The translations under genes were made by a program, and so were the position numbers. A stretch of 64,000 nt of DNA from an uncultured Ruminococcus sp. (GTDB lineage Bacteria; Bacillota; Clostridia; Oscillospirales; Acutalibacteraceae). The number at the start of each line of letters is the position of its first letter. The first letter of the stretch is position 1. The notes under the pieces are model-generated. The model was not told where the DNA came from, ran no database searches, and saw only the letters and a program-made list of their open reading frames with translations. Shown in pieces: positions 35,320 to 44,028 of this stretch. Where the stretch lies: the NCBI GenBank assembly GCA_902762615.1, contig CACWOX010000011.1, positions 1 to 64,000 of the forward strand, in the 5' to 3' direction.

Positions 35320-37225
35320 TTTTCTTTTCTCCTCTTTCTGATTTTGTTTCCTTAGTGAGCCAGATCAGAAGAACGGAAATGTCTGCCGGACTGACACCTG
35401 AGATTCTCGACGCCTGCCCGATATTTTCAGGACGGATTTTGCTTAACTTTTCAATTGCTTCAAGTCTAAGACCGTTAATCTGCTTGTAATCAATCCCAAT
35501 AGGCAGCTTTTTACATTCCAAACGACGTGCTTCATCAATTGCAGCCTGCTGCCGTTTGATATATCCTTCGTATTTAATTTCGACCTCGACCTGCTCAAAT
35601 ATATACTTTGGCAGGTTTGGTCTTGTTGTGTCCACTTCAGTAAGGGCATCGTAATTTAATTCCGGTCGTTTGATCAGTTCAATTAACCTTACAGGATTGT
35701 TTATCGGAGATGTTTCACGTGAAACAAGCACCTTATTTACCTCATCAGATGCCGGAATTGTTGTATTCCTAACCCGTTTTAATTCTGTTTTCTTTAACTC
35801 CTGTCGATGAAGGAATTTAGCGTATCTATCGTCAGAAATCAATCCAATTTCATGACCAATAGGCATCAGACGCGCATCAGCGTTGTCCTGTCTCAGAATC
35901 AGCCTGTATTCAGAACGTGACGTCATCATTCTGTAAGGATCGGCAACGCCTTTAGTGACCAGATCATCAATCAACGTACCGATATAGCTTCCCGAACGCT
36001 CCAAAATAAGCTCATGTCTCCCCAATACGCTGAGTGCAGCATTAATTCCTGCAACAATTCCCTGTGCAGCTGCTTCTTCATAGCCTGAACTGCCGTTAAA
36101 CTGTCCCGCACCAAATAGTCCGGGAAAATCCTTGAATTCAAGCGTAGCACGAAGTGAAAGCGGATCAACGCAATCATACTCGATTGCATAGGCGGTACGC
36201 ATAATTTTGACATTTTTCAGACCAGGAATAGACTTATACAAAGCAATTTGAACATCCTCCGGCAAGGAAGAAGAGGCTCCTTGCAGATACATTTCCTCCG
36301 TGTCAAGTCCACACGGTTCAATAAAAAGCTGATGTCTCTCTTTCTCCGAAAATCTGACAATCTTATCTTCTATACTCGGGCAATATCTGGGACCAATACC
36401 GTCAATTTTTCCGCTATACAAGGGGGAACGGTGTATATTGTCAAGAATTATTTTCTTAGTAGTTTCATTTGTCCAAGTAACATGACAGACAACTTTGTTT
36501 TCGAGTGAAATATCAGCTTTTTCAAGCGTATCGTAGGAAAAAGGTGTAATCTCCTCGTCCCCCTCCTGCACTTCAAGGTTGCTGAAATCAATTGACTGCC
36601 TGTGAATTCGCGCAGGTGTACCTGTTTTAAATCGGCGGCATTGCACGCCCAGTTTTCTCAGGCTCTTTCCAAGAGAAGTTGCAGCGAACATGCCGTCCGG
36701 ACCGCCTTCATAACTGACATCGCCAACATATATTCTTCCCCCGAGATAGGTTCCGGTGGCTATGATTACGCACTTTGCACAGTATGTAGCGCCCATTTTC
36801 GTGACGACTTCCCATCGGTATTGTCCCTCAATTGGCTGTATTTCTGTGATTTCAGCCTGTTTTAGGTCAAGATTTTCCTGCAATTCGAGTGCATGCTTGA
36901 TTCTTGCTGAGTATTTTCTGCGGTCAATTTGCGCCCTGAGACTGTGAACAGCCGGACCCTTTCCCCTATTGAGCATTCTGCTTTGTATAAAGGTATCATC
37001 GGCAGTTCTTCCCATTTCTCCGCCGAGTGCATCCACTTCGCGCACAAGATGCCCCTTTGCGGTGCCGCCGATGGATGGATTACAGGGCAGATTGCCGACC
37101 GCATCCATATTAATTGTAAAAATAATCGTGCTGCATCCAAGTCGTGCTGAAGCAAGTGCTGCTTCGGTACCCGCATGACCCGCACCAATGACTGCAACAT
37201 CGTAGTTTCCTGCTATAAAATTCAT
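35312..37225 (-). CDS. mnmG: tRNA uridine-5-carboxymethylaminomethyl modification enzyme MnmG
   Basis: 637 aa. The FAD-binding GAGHAGTEAALASARLG (15-31) and the family block PCNPSIGGTAKGHLVREVDALGG are both present, with the C-terminal helical domain intact. With MnmE it installs the cmnm5 group at U34 of tRNAs. The gene carries a parS site inside its coding sequence (35711-35726), where VSRET codons encode the palindrome. Located between mnmE and rsmG in the classic order. Confidence 0.97.
   Translation of the reverse strand: MNFIAGNYDVAVIGAGHAGTEAALASARLGCSTIIFTINMDAVGNLPCNPSIGGTAKGHLVREVDALGGEMGRTADDTFIQSRMLNRGKGPAVHSLRAQIDRRKYSARIKHALELQENLDLKQAEITEIQPIEGQYRWEVVTKMGATYCAKCVIIATGTYLGGRIYVGDVSYEGGPDGMFAATSLGKSLRKLGVQCRRFKTGTPARIHRQSIDFSNLEVQEGDEEITPFSYDTLEKADISLENKVVCHVTWTNETTKKIILDNIHRSPLYSGKIDGIGPRYCPSIEDKIVRFSEKERHQLFIEPCGLDTEEMYLQGASSSLPEDVQIALYKSIPGLKNVKIMRTAYAIEYDCVDPLSLRATLEFKDFPGLFGAGQFNGSSGYEEAAAQGIVAGINAALSVLGRHELILERSGSYIGTLIDDLVTKGVADPYRMMTSRSEYRLILRQDNADARLMPIGHEIGLISDDRYAKFLHRQELKKTELKRVRNTTIPASDEVNKVLVSRETSPINNPVRLIELIKRPELNYDALTEVDTTRPNLPKYIFEQVEVEIKYEGYIKRQQAAIDEARRLECKKLPIGIDYKQINGLRLEAIEKLSKIRPENIGQASRISGVSPADISVLLIWLTKETKSERGEKKND
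35711..35726. promoter_or_regulatory. parS site 2 (inside mnmG)
   Basis: TGTTTCACGTGAAACA, perfect 16-bp match, within the coding sequence of mnmG. Confidence 0.97.
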
Positions 37226-37256
37226 AGTATCTCCCCAATATAATTGATTGTTTTAT

Positions 37257-38621
37257 TTACTTTCCGACACAGAAATTATGGAATACGGCGTCGGCAACAA
37301 CATTACTGACCCTCTCCCCTGTCAATTCAAGCAGATATTCTATTGCACTGTCAAGTGATACATTCACTGCATCCAATGTAATACCAGCTGTAAGTGCCGT
37401 TTTCGCCTCTTCTACCATTTGCAGGCAGTTTCTGCAACAATTGATCTGTCTTTCTCCGGAAAGAATACCATCGGCAGGATTTAATTCAGCCACGCCAAGT
37501 AAATCGGAAATTGCATTTCCCAACTCGTCAATTCCACTTTCATCCTTTGCGGAAATAAACATAATTTTTTTAAGATTATTTTTAATATACTCTGCATCAA
37601 GCCTGTTTTCCATATCATTTTTGTTAATGACCGCAATACATGGCAGTAACTTAACACTTTCAATTAAAGAAATATCATCATTATCCAATGGAAGTGAATT
37701 GTCAAAAACCGCAATGACAAGACCTGCCCTCTTCATGCGATCTTTCGCTCTTTCTACTCCGATTGATTCAACAGGATCAGCTGTGTTATGAATTCCTGCC
37801 GTATCGGCAAGTCTGAGAATGACATCTCCAAGAACAATCTTTTCCTCTACAATGTCCCTTGTAGTTCCGGCAATATGCGTTACAATGCTTCTCTCGCACC
37901 CGGCAAGACAATTCATTAGAGTGGATTTACCGACATTTGGCTTTCCTACAATGACTGTATCAACTCCGTCGCGTATTACTTTTCCTGCGTCACCGTCGTC
38001 AACCATTTTACGCAATCGCTTTGTACAGTCTTCCAAATTTCTGATCAATTCATCTCTGTCAACAGGAACGAGATCCTCTTCCGGATAATCCGCCCATGCT
38101 GCAAGATGCGACGCATATCCAATGAGTTCTTTTTTTATATCATCAATTTTTGCCGATAACCTTCCCTCCATTGCCGACAAAGCAGCTCGAGCTGCTTGTT
38201 CTCCTTGTGCGGATACAATATCCATCACTGCTTCCGCCTGCGTAAGCGATATTTTGCCGTTTTCAAATGCTCTGCGGGTGAATTCGCCTGCCTCCGCTAT
38301 CCGAGCTCCTTTTTCAAGTACAGCTCTCAGAACGCTTTTAATGACATACAATCCGCCGTGACAGGATAGCTCTACTACATTTTCGCCTGTATAACTTTTT
38401 GGTGCTCTGAATACAAGCGCTATTGCAGTATCTATTTTTTTTTTGTTGTTGTATACATATCCGAAATGTGCGGCATAACCGCGAGATTCTGTTAATGGCT
38501 TTCCGTCGGCTGATTGGAATACTCTGTCGGCAATTTCTATTGATTGTTTCCCTGAGATTCGCACTATCCCTATTCCGCCGGCAGCCTGCGGTGTTGCAAT
38601 TGCCGCAATGGTATCGCTCAT
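37257..38621 (-). CDS. mnmE: tRNA modification GTPase MnmE (TrmE)
   Basis: 454 aa. The N-terminal formyl-THF-binding domain starts SDTIAAIATPQAAGGIGIVRISG; the GTPase domain has G1 GKPNVGKST (around residue 220), AGTTRDIVEE for G2 and DTAGIHN for G3; and the C terminus ends in CVGK with the catalytic Cys. The start is placed at ATG 38621, with AGAAGGA 8 bp upstream; an in-frame ATG at 38642 lacks a site. Promoter at 38659-38686. Partners with MnmG, 31 bp downstream. Confidence 0.97.
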   Translation of the reverse strand: MSDTIAAIATPQAAGGIGIVRISGKQSIEIADRVFQSADGKPLTESRGYAAHFGYVYNNKKKIDTAIALVFRAPKSYTGENVVELSCHGGLYVIKSVLRAVLEKGARIAEAGEFTRRAFENGKISLTQAEAVMDIVSAQGEQAARAALSAMEGRLSAKIDDIKKELIGYASHLAAWADYPEEDLVPVDRDELIRNLEDCTKRLRKMVDDGDAGKVIRDGVDTVIVGKPNVGKSTLMNCLAGCERSIVTHIAGTTRDIVEEKIVLGDVILRLADTAGIHNTADPVESIGVERAKDRMKRAGLVIAVFDNSLPLDNDDISLIESVKLLPCIAVINKNDMENRLDAEYIKNNLKKIMFISAKDESGIDELGNAISDLLGVAELNPADGILSGERQINCCRNCLQMVEEAKTALTAGITLDAVNVSLDSAIEYLLELTGERVSNVVADAVFHNFCVGK

Positions 38622-38658
38622 TGATGATTCCTTCTTATACATAGTTTTATACTTAACT

Positions 38659-38686
38659 ATTATATCACAGATTTTCTGAATTGCAA
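38659..38686 (-). promoter_or_regulatory. promoter of mnmE-mnmG-rsmG
   Basis: Minus strand TTGCAA (38681-38686), 16-bp spacer, TATAAT (38659-38664), about 35 bp upstream of the mnmE ATG. Confidence 0.65.
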
Positions 38687-38715
38687 TTACATTTACTATA
38701 TTTATATTTTATTAT

Positions 38716-38731
38716 TGTTTCACATGAAACA
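38716..38731. promoter_or_regulatory. parS site 3 (one-base variant)
   Basis: TGTTTCACATGAAACA, one change from the perfect palindrome, between mnmE and jag. Confidence 0.9.
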
Positions 38732-38761
38732 ATGAAAGCCATTATCAACTGACAAACAAAA

Positions 38762-38777
38762 TGTTTCACGTGAAACA
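38762..38777. promoter_or_regulatory. parS site 4
   Basis: TGTTTCACGTGAAACA, perfect, 46 bp from parS site 3. Confidence 0.97.
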
Positions 38778-38780
38778 TGA

Positions 38781-38815
38781 AAAATTCCGGTCAAAGAAAT
38801 TCATCCTTGACCGGA
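38781..38815 (-). terminator. terminator after jag
   Basis: 9-bp stem TCCGGTCAA (38786-38794)/TTGACCGGA (38807-38815) followed on the minus strand by ATTTTT. Confidence 0.85.
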
Positions 38816-38839
38816 GTAAACACACAAGATAATTAGAAA

Positions 38840-39769
38840 TTATTTTTCGCTGTTATAGTCAATCTTGCCATAGGTAAAGCTGCCCTCGTAATCGCTCTTA
38901 GGAGCGGACGTTGCACGGCTGTCAGAATCATAGTTTCTTGAATAATTATTCCTGTCACGATAGCTGCCTCTGCCGCCACGATTATAACTGCCCTTGCCGT
39001 AACCGCCTCTCCCGCTGCGGTTGTATTCTCCTCTACCGCCGCGATTGTAACCGCCCTTGCCGTAGCTTCTGCCGCCGCGATCTCTGCGGTTGCCGCCCAG
39101 CTTTGCATACTTCACGGGAATACCGTCGGCGCCTTCATCAAGTCCCTCAGGACCGATAACAACATGACGCTTTTCATTCTCGCCCACCGACCAGCTTGTC
39201 ACGCCGTCTATTTCCTGTACGGCAGTATGAATAATGCTTCTCTCATAAGGGCTCATCGGTTCAAGAGCAATATTCTTCTGGAGCTTGACAGCCTTGTAAG
39301 CAGTCTTGGAAGCAACTGTTTCAAGCGTCTTTTCGCGCTTCTCTCTGAAATTCTTTACATTAAGAGACACCTTAAAATATCCGTCACATGCATTATTAGC
39401 AGTAAGGCTGACCAGATACTGCAAGGCTGTAAGCGTGTCTCCCCTATGACCGATCACTACGCCAAGATCATCGTCGTTACCGTTGATATTAAGAATCGTG
39501 CGTTCCTCAGTCACCTCTTCGGTGATTTCAAGATCCTTGACTCCCATATTCGTGAGAATGTCGGTAAGATAAGAAATCGCTACTGAAGCAGGCGTCTCTT
39601 TAACATAAACCCTTACCTTTGCCGGAGCACCGCCGAAAATACCGAGAATTTTTTGCTGAGGCTGTTCAATTACTTCATAGTCAACATCTGACTGTTCCAC
39701 ATCAAGCTGAACGCAGCCGTTTTCAATTGCTTCTTCTACCGTAGCACCGGTAACAATTATTTCCTTCAT
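38840..39769 (-). CDS. jag: RNA-binding protein Jag (KhpB) with RGG-rich tail
   Basis: 309 aa. A Jag_N domain (1-50, MKEIIVTGATVEEAIENG) is followed by a KH domain (about 80-150, with VIGHRGDTLTALQYLVSL) and an R3H domain (about 155-215, ERSIIHTAVQE). The last 95 residues are unusual: an Arg/Gly/Tyr-rich stretch of units such as KGGYNRGGRGEYNRSGRGGYGKG. Jag/KhpB binds small RNAs and regulates cell elongation and envelope synthesis. RNA-binding RGG tails are rare in this family. Ribosome site AAAGGACG. Follows yidC, as in most Firmicutes. Confidence 0.93.
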   Translation of the reverse strand: MKEIIVTGATVEEAIENGCVQLDVEQSDVDYEVIEQPQQKILGIFGGAPAKVRVYVKETPASVAISYLTDILTNMGVKDLEITEEVTEERTILNINGNDDDLGVVIGHRGDTLTALQYLVSLTANNACDGYFKVSLNVKNFREKREKTLETVASKTAYKAVKLQKNIALEPMSPYERSIIHTAVQEIDGVTSWSVGENEKRHVVIGPEGLDEGADGIPVKYAKLGGNRRDRGGRSYGKGGYNRGGRGEYNRSGRGGYGKGSYNRGGRGSYRDRNNYSRNYDSDSRATSAPKSDYEGSFTYGKIDYNSEK

Positions 39770-39812
39770 TTCAGAAACGTCCTTTCAAATTAGGTATAAT
39801 CTATTAATTACT

Positions 39813-40979
39813 TTACTTCTTCTTTTTTCCCTGATAGTCAGATGATGACTGTTTACCTTTGCTGCCGCCCTTTTTCTTTTTGGACAAATTATTTTTCCTG
39901 CTGCCGCTTTGCGTACCGTTTGTCTGAATCTGCTTTGTCTCTTCGACATTATCGGATTCAGTCGCATTGCTTGCCGTTTCGGAAACCTGCGGCAGCGCGT
40001 AAATAGGCGCAAACTTCTTTATTCCCTTTTTAGAATAAGTTGCTGAAACCACACTTTCCTCTTCCAGCTTAATCTTTGCAAGCCTTTGTGCCTCCGACTT
40101 GGCGTTGAGAATTGCCGCGTTGTAGTACTTATTGACCACCCAGCTCTGAGCGGGAGCAAACAGGCTGCTGCATGTCCAGTAGAGCGCCATTGCGGAAGGA
40201 ACAGACAGCGATATCCATGCCGAGAAAAGACCCATGGTAATCCCCATCATATTCGGGCTGCAACCGTTCATCTGAGCCTGATTTGTATTGCCTGTCAGCT
40301 TATTGGTGAGCAGCATACCGCCTGCACTGGCAAAGAACACAACAAATGTGAGTATGATTGCCGGATTCCAGAATTTAGCGATGGAAAGCAGATCTATTCC
40401 AAGGAAGTTAAACTGCTGGCTGAGATCATAGACAGGCTTGAGCAATTCCGCTTCGGTCGAAGTAAAGCCGTATTTTGCGTAATTGCCGCCAATATTTCTC
40501 ACAGCCTCGATCACATTGATCTGGGAATAAAATGAGCTGGACGTCGAAGTATACACCTCACTGAGCGTCTTGACTCTGCTGATAGCGGAAGCAACAGCCG
40601 GATTTGACATATCCAAATGCAGTGTGCAGGTCAGAGGCATGCAGATTGCTCTGTAGAGACCGTAGAAAATCGGGAGCTGAATGAGCATAGGCAGACAGCC
40701 GCCTGCCGGACTTTGTCCTTCCCTCTGATAGAGCTTTGACACCTCTTCGTTGTATTTTGCCTTGTCGTTTCCGTATTTCTCCTGCAATTCCTTCATTTTA
40801 GGCTGCAAACGCTGCATACCAGCCATGCTCTTCTGCTGCTTGATGGTCAGCGGAAACAACAGTAATCTGGTAAACAGTGTAAACAGAATGATGGAAACAC
40901 CGAAATTTCCCGATATACTGTTAAAGAAGTACAGCACATATCCGAAAATCGAACCGATGAAATTAAATAAAGCATCCAT
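39813..40979 (-). CDS. yidC: membrane protein insertase YidC
   Basis: 388 aa polytopic protein. The opening segment (MDALFNFIGSIFGYVLYFFNSI) and the block GGCLPMLIQLPIFYGLYRAI (about 93-112) are the Oxa1/YidC core with the hydrophilic-groove helix. There is a Lys-rich C-terminal tail (about 330-388, KKKGGSKGKQ) that contacts ribosomes. YidC inserts membrane proteins alone or with Sec. Lacks the large periplasmic domain of Gram-negative forms and has no lipobox. RBS TGGAGGA. A 157-bp spacer with a perfect hairpin lies upstream. Confidence 0.95.
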   Translation of the reverse strand: MDALFNFIGSIFGYVLYFFNSISGNFGVSIILFTLFTRLLLFPLTIKQQKSMAGMQRLQPKMKELQEKYGNDKAKYNEEVSKLYQREGQSPAGGCLPMLIQLPIFYGLYRAICMPLTCTLHLDMSNPAVASAISRVKTLSEVYTSTSSSFYSQINVIEAVRNIGGNYAKYGFTSTEAELLKPVYDLSQQFNFLGIDLLSIAKFWNPAIILTFVVFFASAGGMLLTNKLTGNTNQAQMNGCSPNMMGITMGLFSAWISLSVPSAMALYWTCSSLFAPAQSWVVNKYYNAAILNAKSEAQRLAKIKLEEESVVSATYSKKGIKKFAPIYALPQVSETASNATESDNVEETKQIQTNGTQSGSRKNNLSKKKKGGSKGKQSSSDYQGKKKK

Positions 40980-41011
40980 CTGTTAAAAAAATCCTCCATT
41001 CAATAATTAAT

Positions 41012-41034
41012 TTTCATTGAATGATTCAATGAAA
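41012..41034 (-). promoter_or_regulatory. perfect hairpin in yidC leader
   Basis: Perfect 10-bp inverted repeat TTTCATTGAA (41012-41021)/TTCAATGAAA (41025-41034) with a 3-nt loop, about 35-55 nt upstream of yidC. It has no T tract, so it is not a terminator. Possible RNA structure that controls yidC translation or protects the processed mRNA end. Confidence 0.5.
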
Positions 41035-41136
41035 TAAAATATTTCAAAGCAGAAAGAAAATATGCTGTAGATTTTTTCTATTTAGTTTTTAAAATACATT
41101 TTAAAAATAATTTTATTTGTAAAATAATTAATGCAG

Positions 41137-41406
41137 TTATTCATTCTGCTGTTTTTTTGATTTTGTCTTTTTAATTTTTTCCTTCTTTTCCTTCTTTTCT
41201 GGCACAGGGTCGTAGCCGCCGGGATTGAAGGGATTGCACCTGAGAATCCGCCATATGCCCATCAAAGTGCCTCTGAAGGCGCCAAAACGCTCTATAGCGG
41301 TGTAGGTATAATTGGAACAGGTAGGATAAAAACGGCACTGAGGCGGCGTTCTGGACGAAATATGCTTCTGATACATGCGAATAAGCCAAAGTAGAAACCG
41401 TTTCAC
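41137..41406 (-). CDS. yidD: membrane protein insertion efficiency factor YidD
   Basis: 89 aa. The family signature is present ([27 protein letters not shown], then [24 protein letters not shown]), with an amphipathic N terminus and a Lys/Glu-rich tail beyond the conserved part. It assists YidC in membrane insertion. Start overlaps the rnpA stop by 4 bp. Confidence 0.95.
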   Translation of the reverse strand: MKRFLLWLIRMYQKHISSRTPPQCRFYPTCSNYTYTAIERFGAFRGTLMGIWRILRCNPFNPGGYDPVPEKKEKKEKIKKTKSKKQQNE

Positions 41407-41738
41407 TTGAGAACACCTGCCTCCTTGAGCTGCTTTCTCATTATTAAGGCAATATCGGTGCTCTTTTTGTACACAGTCGCGGTGCGTGCCACAAATACAA
41501 TATCCCAGCTGCCTGACGTTTCGGCATACATGGAACGAAAAGCCTCGCGTATGACTCTGCGGCAGCGATTTCTCGCCACAGCCTTGCCGATTTTCTTTCC
41601 CGATGTAACGCCGATCTTAATGCCGCCATATTTCTTTTTAAAGCAATATGTGATCAAATAAGGCGACACAAAGCTCCTGCCTCTGTTATAAGCACGACGA
41701 AATTCATAATTCTGTTTGATGACAGAATATTTTGCCAT
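41403..41738 (-). CDS. rnpA: ribonuclease P protein component
   Basis: 111 aa. [28 protein letters not shown] (about 41-68) contains the RNR motif region typical of RnpA, and [12 protein letters not shown] follows. The protein activates the catalytic RNA of RNase P in tRNA 5' maturation. Located downstream of rpmH, separated by a 246-bp spacer that holds a terminator-like hairpin. Confidence 0.96.
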   Translation of the reverse strand: MAKYSVIKQNYEFRRAYNRGRSFVSPYLITYCFKKKYGGIKIGVTSGKKIGKAVARNRCRRVIREAFRSMYAETSGSWDIVFVARTATVYKKSTDIALIMRKQLKEAGVLK

Positions 41739-41763
41739 AATTCAACAAATCCCTTTTCATAAA

Positions 41764-41791
41764 AACAAAAGCCACTTGCTAATAAGTGGCT
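41764..41791 (-). terminator. terminator/attenuator between rpmH and rnpA
   Basis: Stem AGCCACTT/AAGTGGCT (41770-41791) followed on the minus strand by TTTGTTTTT. It would let rpmH be expressed more strongly than rnpA. The 41792-41984 part shows no further feature. Confidence 0.8.
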
Positions 41792-41984
41792 CTGCATGAA
41801 GATAACTCGATAAACAGCGGAAGCAGCCGTTGTGCATAGTGCAAATATACAAAACTCCCCTGCGTCCGATACCTGTTTCCTTCCCTGTCGCCGTCATCAT
41901 GCCGCAGACAGCGCGTCGGAAAGCGCTGCTGCAGCCTGACAGAGGCAAAAAATCCGAGCCTTTAACCCAATTAATTGGTTGTAA

Positions 41985-42119
41985 TTAATAGGTCAATGTC
42001 TTTCTTCCCTTGGCTCTGCGTCTTGCAAGCACCTTGCGGCCGTTCTTTGTAGCCATTCTCTTGCGGAAGCCGTGCTCGACCTTTCTCTGACGCTTTTTGG
42101 GCTGATATGTTCTTACCAT
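41985..42119 (-). CDS. rpmH: 50S ribosomal protein L34
   Basis: 44 aa, highly basic ([20 protein letters not shown] start, ending RKTLTY). It is the exact size of bacterial L34 and a component of the large ribosomal subunit. Ribosome site AAGGAGG upstream of the ATG; near-perfect promoter at 42158-42187. Adjacent to oriC, as in most bacteria. Too short for a usual 60-residue cut-off, so easily missed. Confidence 0.98.
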   Translation of the reverse strand: MVRTYQPKKRQRKVEHGFRKRMATKNGRKVLARRRAKGRKTLTY

Positions 42120-42157
42120 CTGCGTTTCCCTCCTTTTTAAGAAAAACATACTAATGT

Positions 42158-42187
42158 ATTATAACGCATTTCTATCCCGAATGTCAA
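42158..42187 (-). promoter_or_regulatory. promoter of rpmH
   Basis: Minus strand TTGACA (42182-42187), 18-bp spacer, TATAAT (42158-42163), consensus hexamers. Confidence 0.85.
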
Positions 42188-42199
42188 TATAAATTTTTG

Positions 42200-42437
42200 C
42201 CTGAAATTACTCTTTTTGCCGGATTCTGGCGCTGATAAAGCGACCGAGTTTTCAACCTATTGTGGAAAAAAAGGTGGACAACCACAAAATATAAGAATAT
42301 AGCTGACGATTTAAACAAAAAATTAAGCAAAAATTTTGAGATTTTTTAAATATTTCGCTTATTTCGACCTGTGGATATATATAAGTTTTGCACAAAAGTT
42401 TAAAATACATTTCTCAAAATTCCTATGTCAAATTCTA
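42200..42437. other. oriC, part 1 (DnaA boxes upstream of dnaA)
   Basis: Between rpmH and dnaA, where gene direction flips. DnaA boxes matching TTWTNCACA: TTTTCCACA on the minus strand (42261-42269) and TTTTGCACA on the plus strand (42386-42394); near match ATATCCACA on the minus strand (42370-42378). AT-rich tracts at 42283-42360. Confidence 0.85.
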
Positions 42438-42466
42438 TTGTCGTAACGGCAAAACAATGCTATAAT
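42438..42466 (+). promoter_or_regulatory. promoter of dnaA
   Basis: TTGTCG (42438-42443), 17-bp spacer, TATAAT (42461-42466), about 58 bp before the ATG. Confidence 0.75.
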
Positions 42467-42523
42467 ATACGCAGTAAAAAAATATATAATAAGTAAATTT
42501 CAGAAAGGAAAAAACCACAGATT

Positions 42524-43945
42524 ATGGAAATTACACAGCTTTGGCAAAATGTCTGCGACAAGCTCAAAGAGCAGGTCAATGACATTTTATTTAACGTATG
42601 GATAGAGCCCCTTGTGCCATACGATCTTATAAACGGCAGCGAAATGATTATCATTGCGCCGTCACAGTTTCACAAGGACGTCATCATTGACCAGCACATT
42701 GGAGCAAAGATCGAAAAAGCCATCTTCAACACGGTCGGCTTTGAGGTAACGCTCAAAATTCTGGTAAAAGGGGAGGACCTTCCCGCAGGCTCCAGCGCTT
42801 CATCCGTCGAAGAAATCAACTGGCACGACGCAATAGCCAGCTACAGCACACCGTCTTCCGAAGTCACTCCGCAGCCTGAACCGGTCAATATTCCGCAGGG
42901 TCAGATGTATTCTTCCTCGGACGAATCCTACTATGAATACACATTTGACACCTTCATTGTCGGATCCTCCAACAAATTCGCTCACGCTGCCAGCGTAGCC
43001 GTCGCGGAAAATCCGGGCGGCGCCTACAATCCTCTGTTCATCTGGGGTCCCTCCGGAATGGGAAAGACACACCTGCTCTTTGCCATTCAGAACGCAGTAC
43101 AGAAAAAATTTCCCGAGAAAAAGGTCAAGTACATCAAAGGCGACCAGTTCACCAACGAACTGATTGAGGCGATAGGGAAGGGCAAGCAGAACGAATTCCA
43201 CCAGAAATACCGCTATATCGACGTTCTCATGGTGGACGACGTGCAATTTATCAGCGGCAAGGTGCAGACGCAGGAGGAATTTTTCCATACCTTCAACACC
43301 CTGCATCAGGAGCACAAGCAAATCGTCCTCACCAGCGACCGTCCCCCCAAGGAAATCCAGACGCTCGAGAGCCGTCTGCGTTCCCGCTTTGAAATGGGTC
43401 TGCTCGCCGACATTCAGCCGCCTGAATTTGAGACGAGAATCGCCATCATCAAGCGCAAGGCAAAGCAGTGCAACATGGAAATAAGCGACGAGATCGCGGA
43501 ATTCATAGCCGAGCGCCTCAAATCCAACATCCGTCAGCTCGAGGGCGTTGTCAAGCGCATCAACGCCACCTATCAGCTCGACAAGGAGCTGCCGTCGCTC
43601 ACAATGGCGCAAAACGCCATCCGCGACGTAATGAACGATGTACAGCCCACGCCGATCACCATTGAGCGCATTATTGAGGAAGTGGCACGTACCTTTGAGG
43701 TAACGGCAGCCGATATCAAGTCACCCAAGCGTGCCGCGCAGATTTCGCAGGCAAGACAGGTGGCAATGTACGTCGTGCGTGAGGTCACAAACCTTTCCTA
43801 TGAGGAAATAGGCAAGGAATTCGGCAGAGATCACTCCACCGCTATTTACGCCGTGCAGCAGGTCGAGAGAAACATGAAGAACCGCTCCGACTTCCGCAAC
43901 ATGGTCAACGATCTCATCAAGAATATCAAGGTTTCCGCACAGTAA
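42524..43945 (+). CDS. dnaA: chromosomal replication initiator DnaA
   Basis: 473 aa. Domain I at 1-85 (MEITQLWQNVCDKLKEQVND), a variable linker rich in Ser/Pro/Gln, AAA+ domain III with Walker A GPSGMGKTH (about 177-185) and Walker B LMVDDVQF, and domain IV helix-turn-helix ending DHSTAIYAVQQVERNM. It binds DnaA boxes and opens oriC. AGAAAGGAA lies upstream at a slightly long spacing (13 bp). Terminator at 43993-44028 separates it from dnaN, so dnaN relies on its own promoter. Confidence 0.98.
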   Translation: MEITQLWQNVCDKLKEQVNDILFNVWIEPLVPYDLINGSEMIIIAPSQFHKDVIIDQHIGAKIEKAIFNTVGFEVTLKILVKGEDLPAGSSASSVEEINWHDAIASYSTPSSEVTPQPEPVNIPQGQMYSSSDESYYEYTFDTFIVGSSNKFAHAASVAVAENPGGAYNPLFIWGPSGMGKTHLLFAIQNAVQKKFPEKKVKYIKGDQFTNELIEAIGKGKQNEFHQKYRYIDVLMVDDVQFISGKVQTQEEFFHTFNTLHQEHKQIVLTSDRPPKEIQTLESRLRSRFEMGLLADIQPPEFETRIAIIKRKAKQCNMEISDEIAEFIAERLKSNIRQLEGVVKRINATYQLDKELPSLTMAQNAIRDVMNDVQPTPITIERIIEEVARTFEVTAADIKSPKRAAQISQARQVAMYVVREVTNLSYEEIGKEFGRDHSTAIYAVQQVERNMKNRSDFRNMVNDLIKNIKVSAQ

Positions 43946-43992
43946 CCACAGCTTTGATTTGCTCGATGAGATGACAATTTCATTGAAAACAA

Positions 43993-44028
43993 AAACAGTC
44001 CCGGGGTAAAATCCGAGGCTGTTTTTTT
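43993..44028 (+). terminator. terminator after dnaA
   Basis: 12-bp stem with one mismatch, AAACAGTCCCGG (43993-44004)/CCGAGGCTGTTT (44013-44024), then T run to 44028. Confidence 0.88.
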
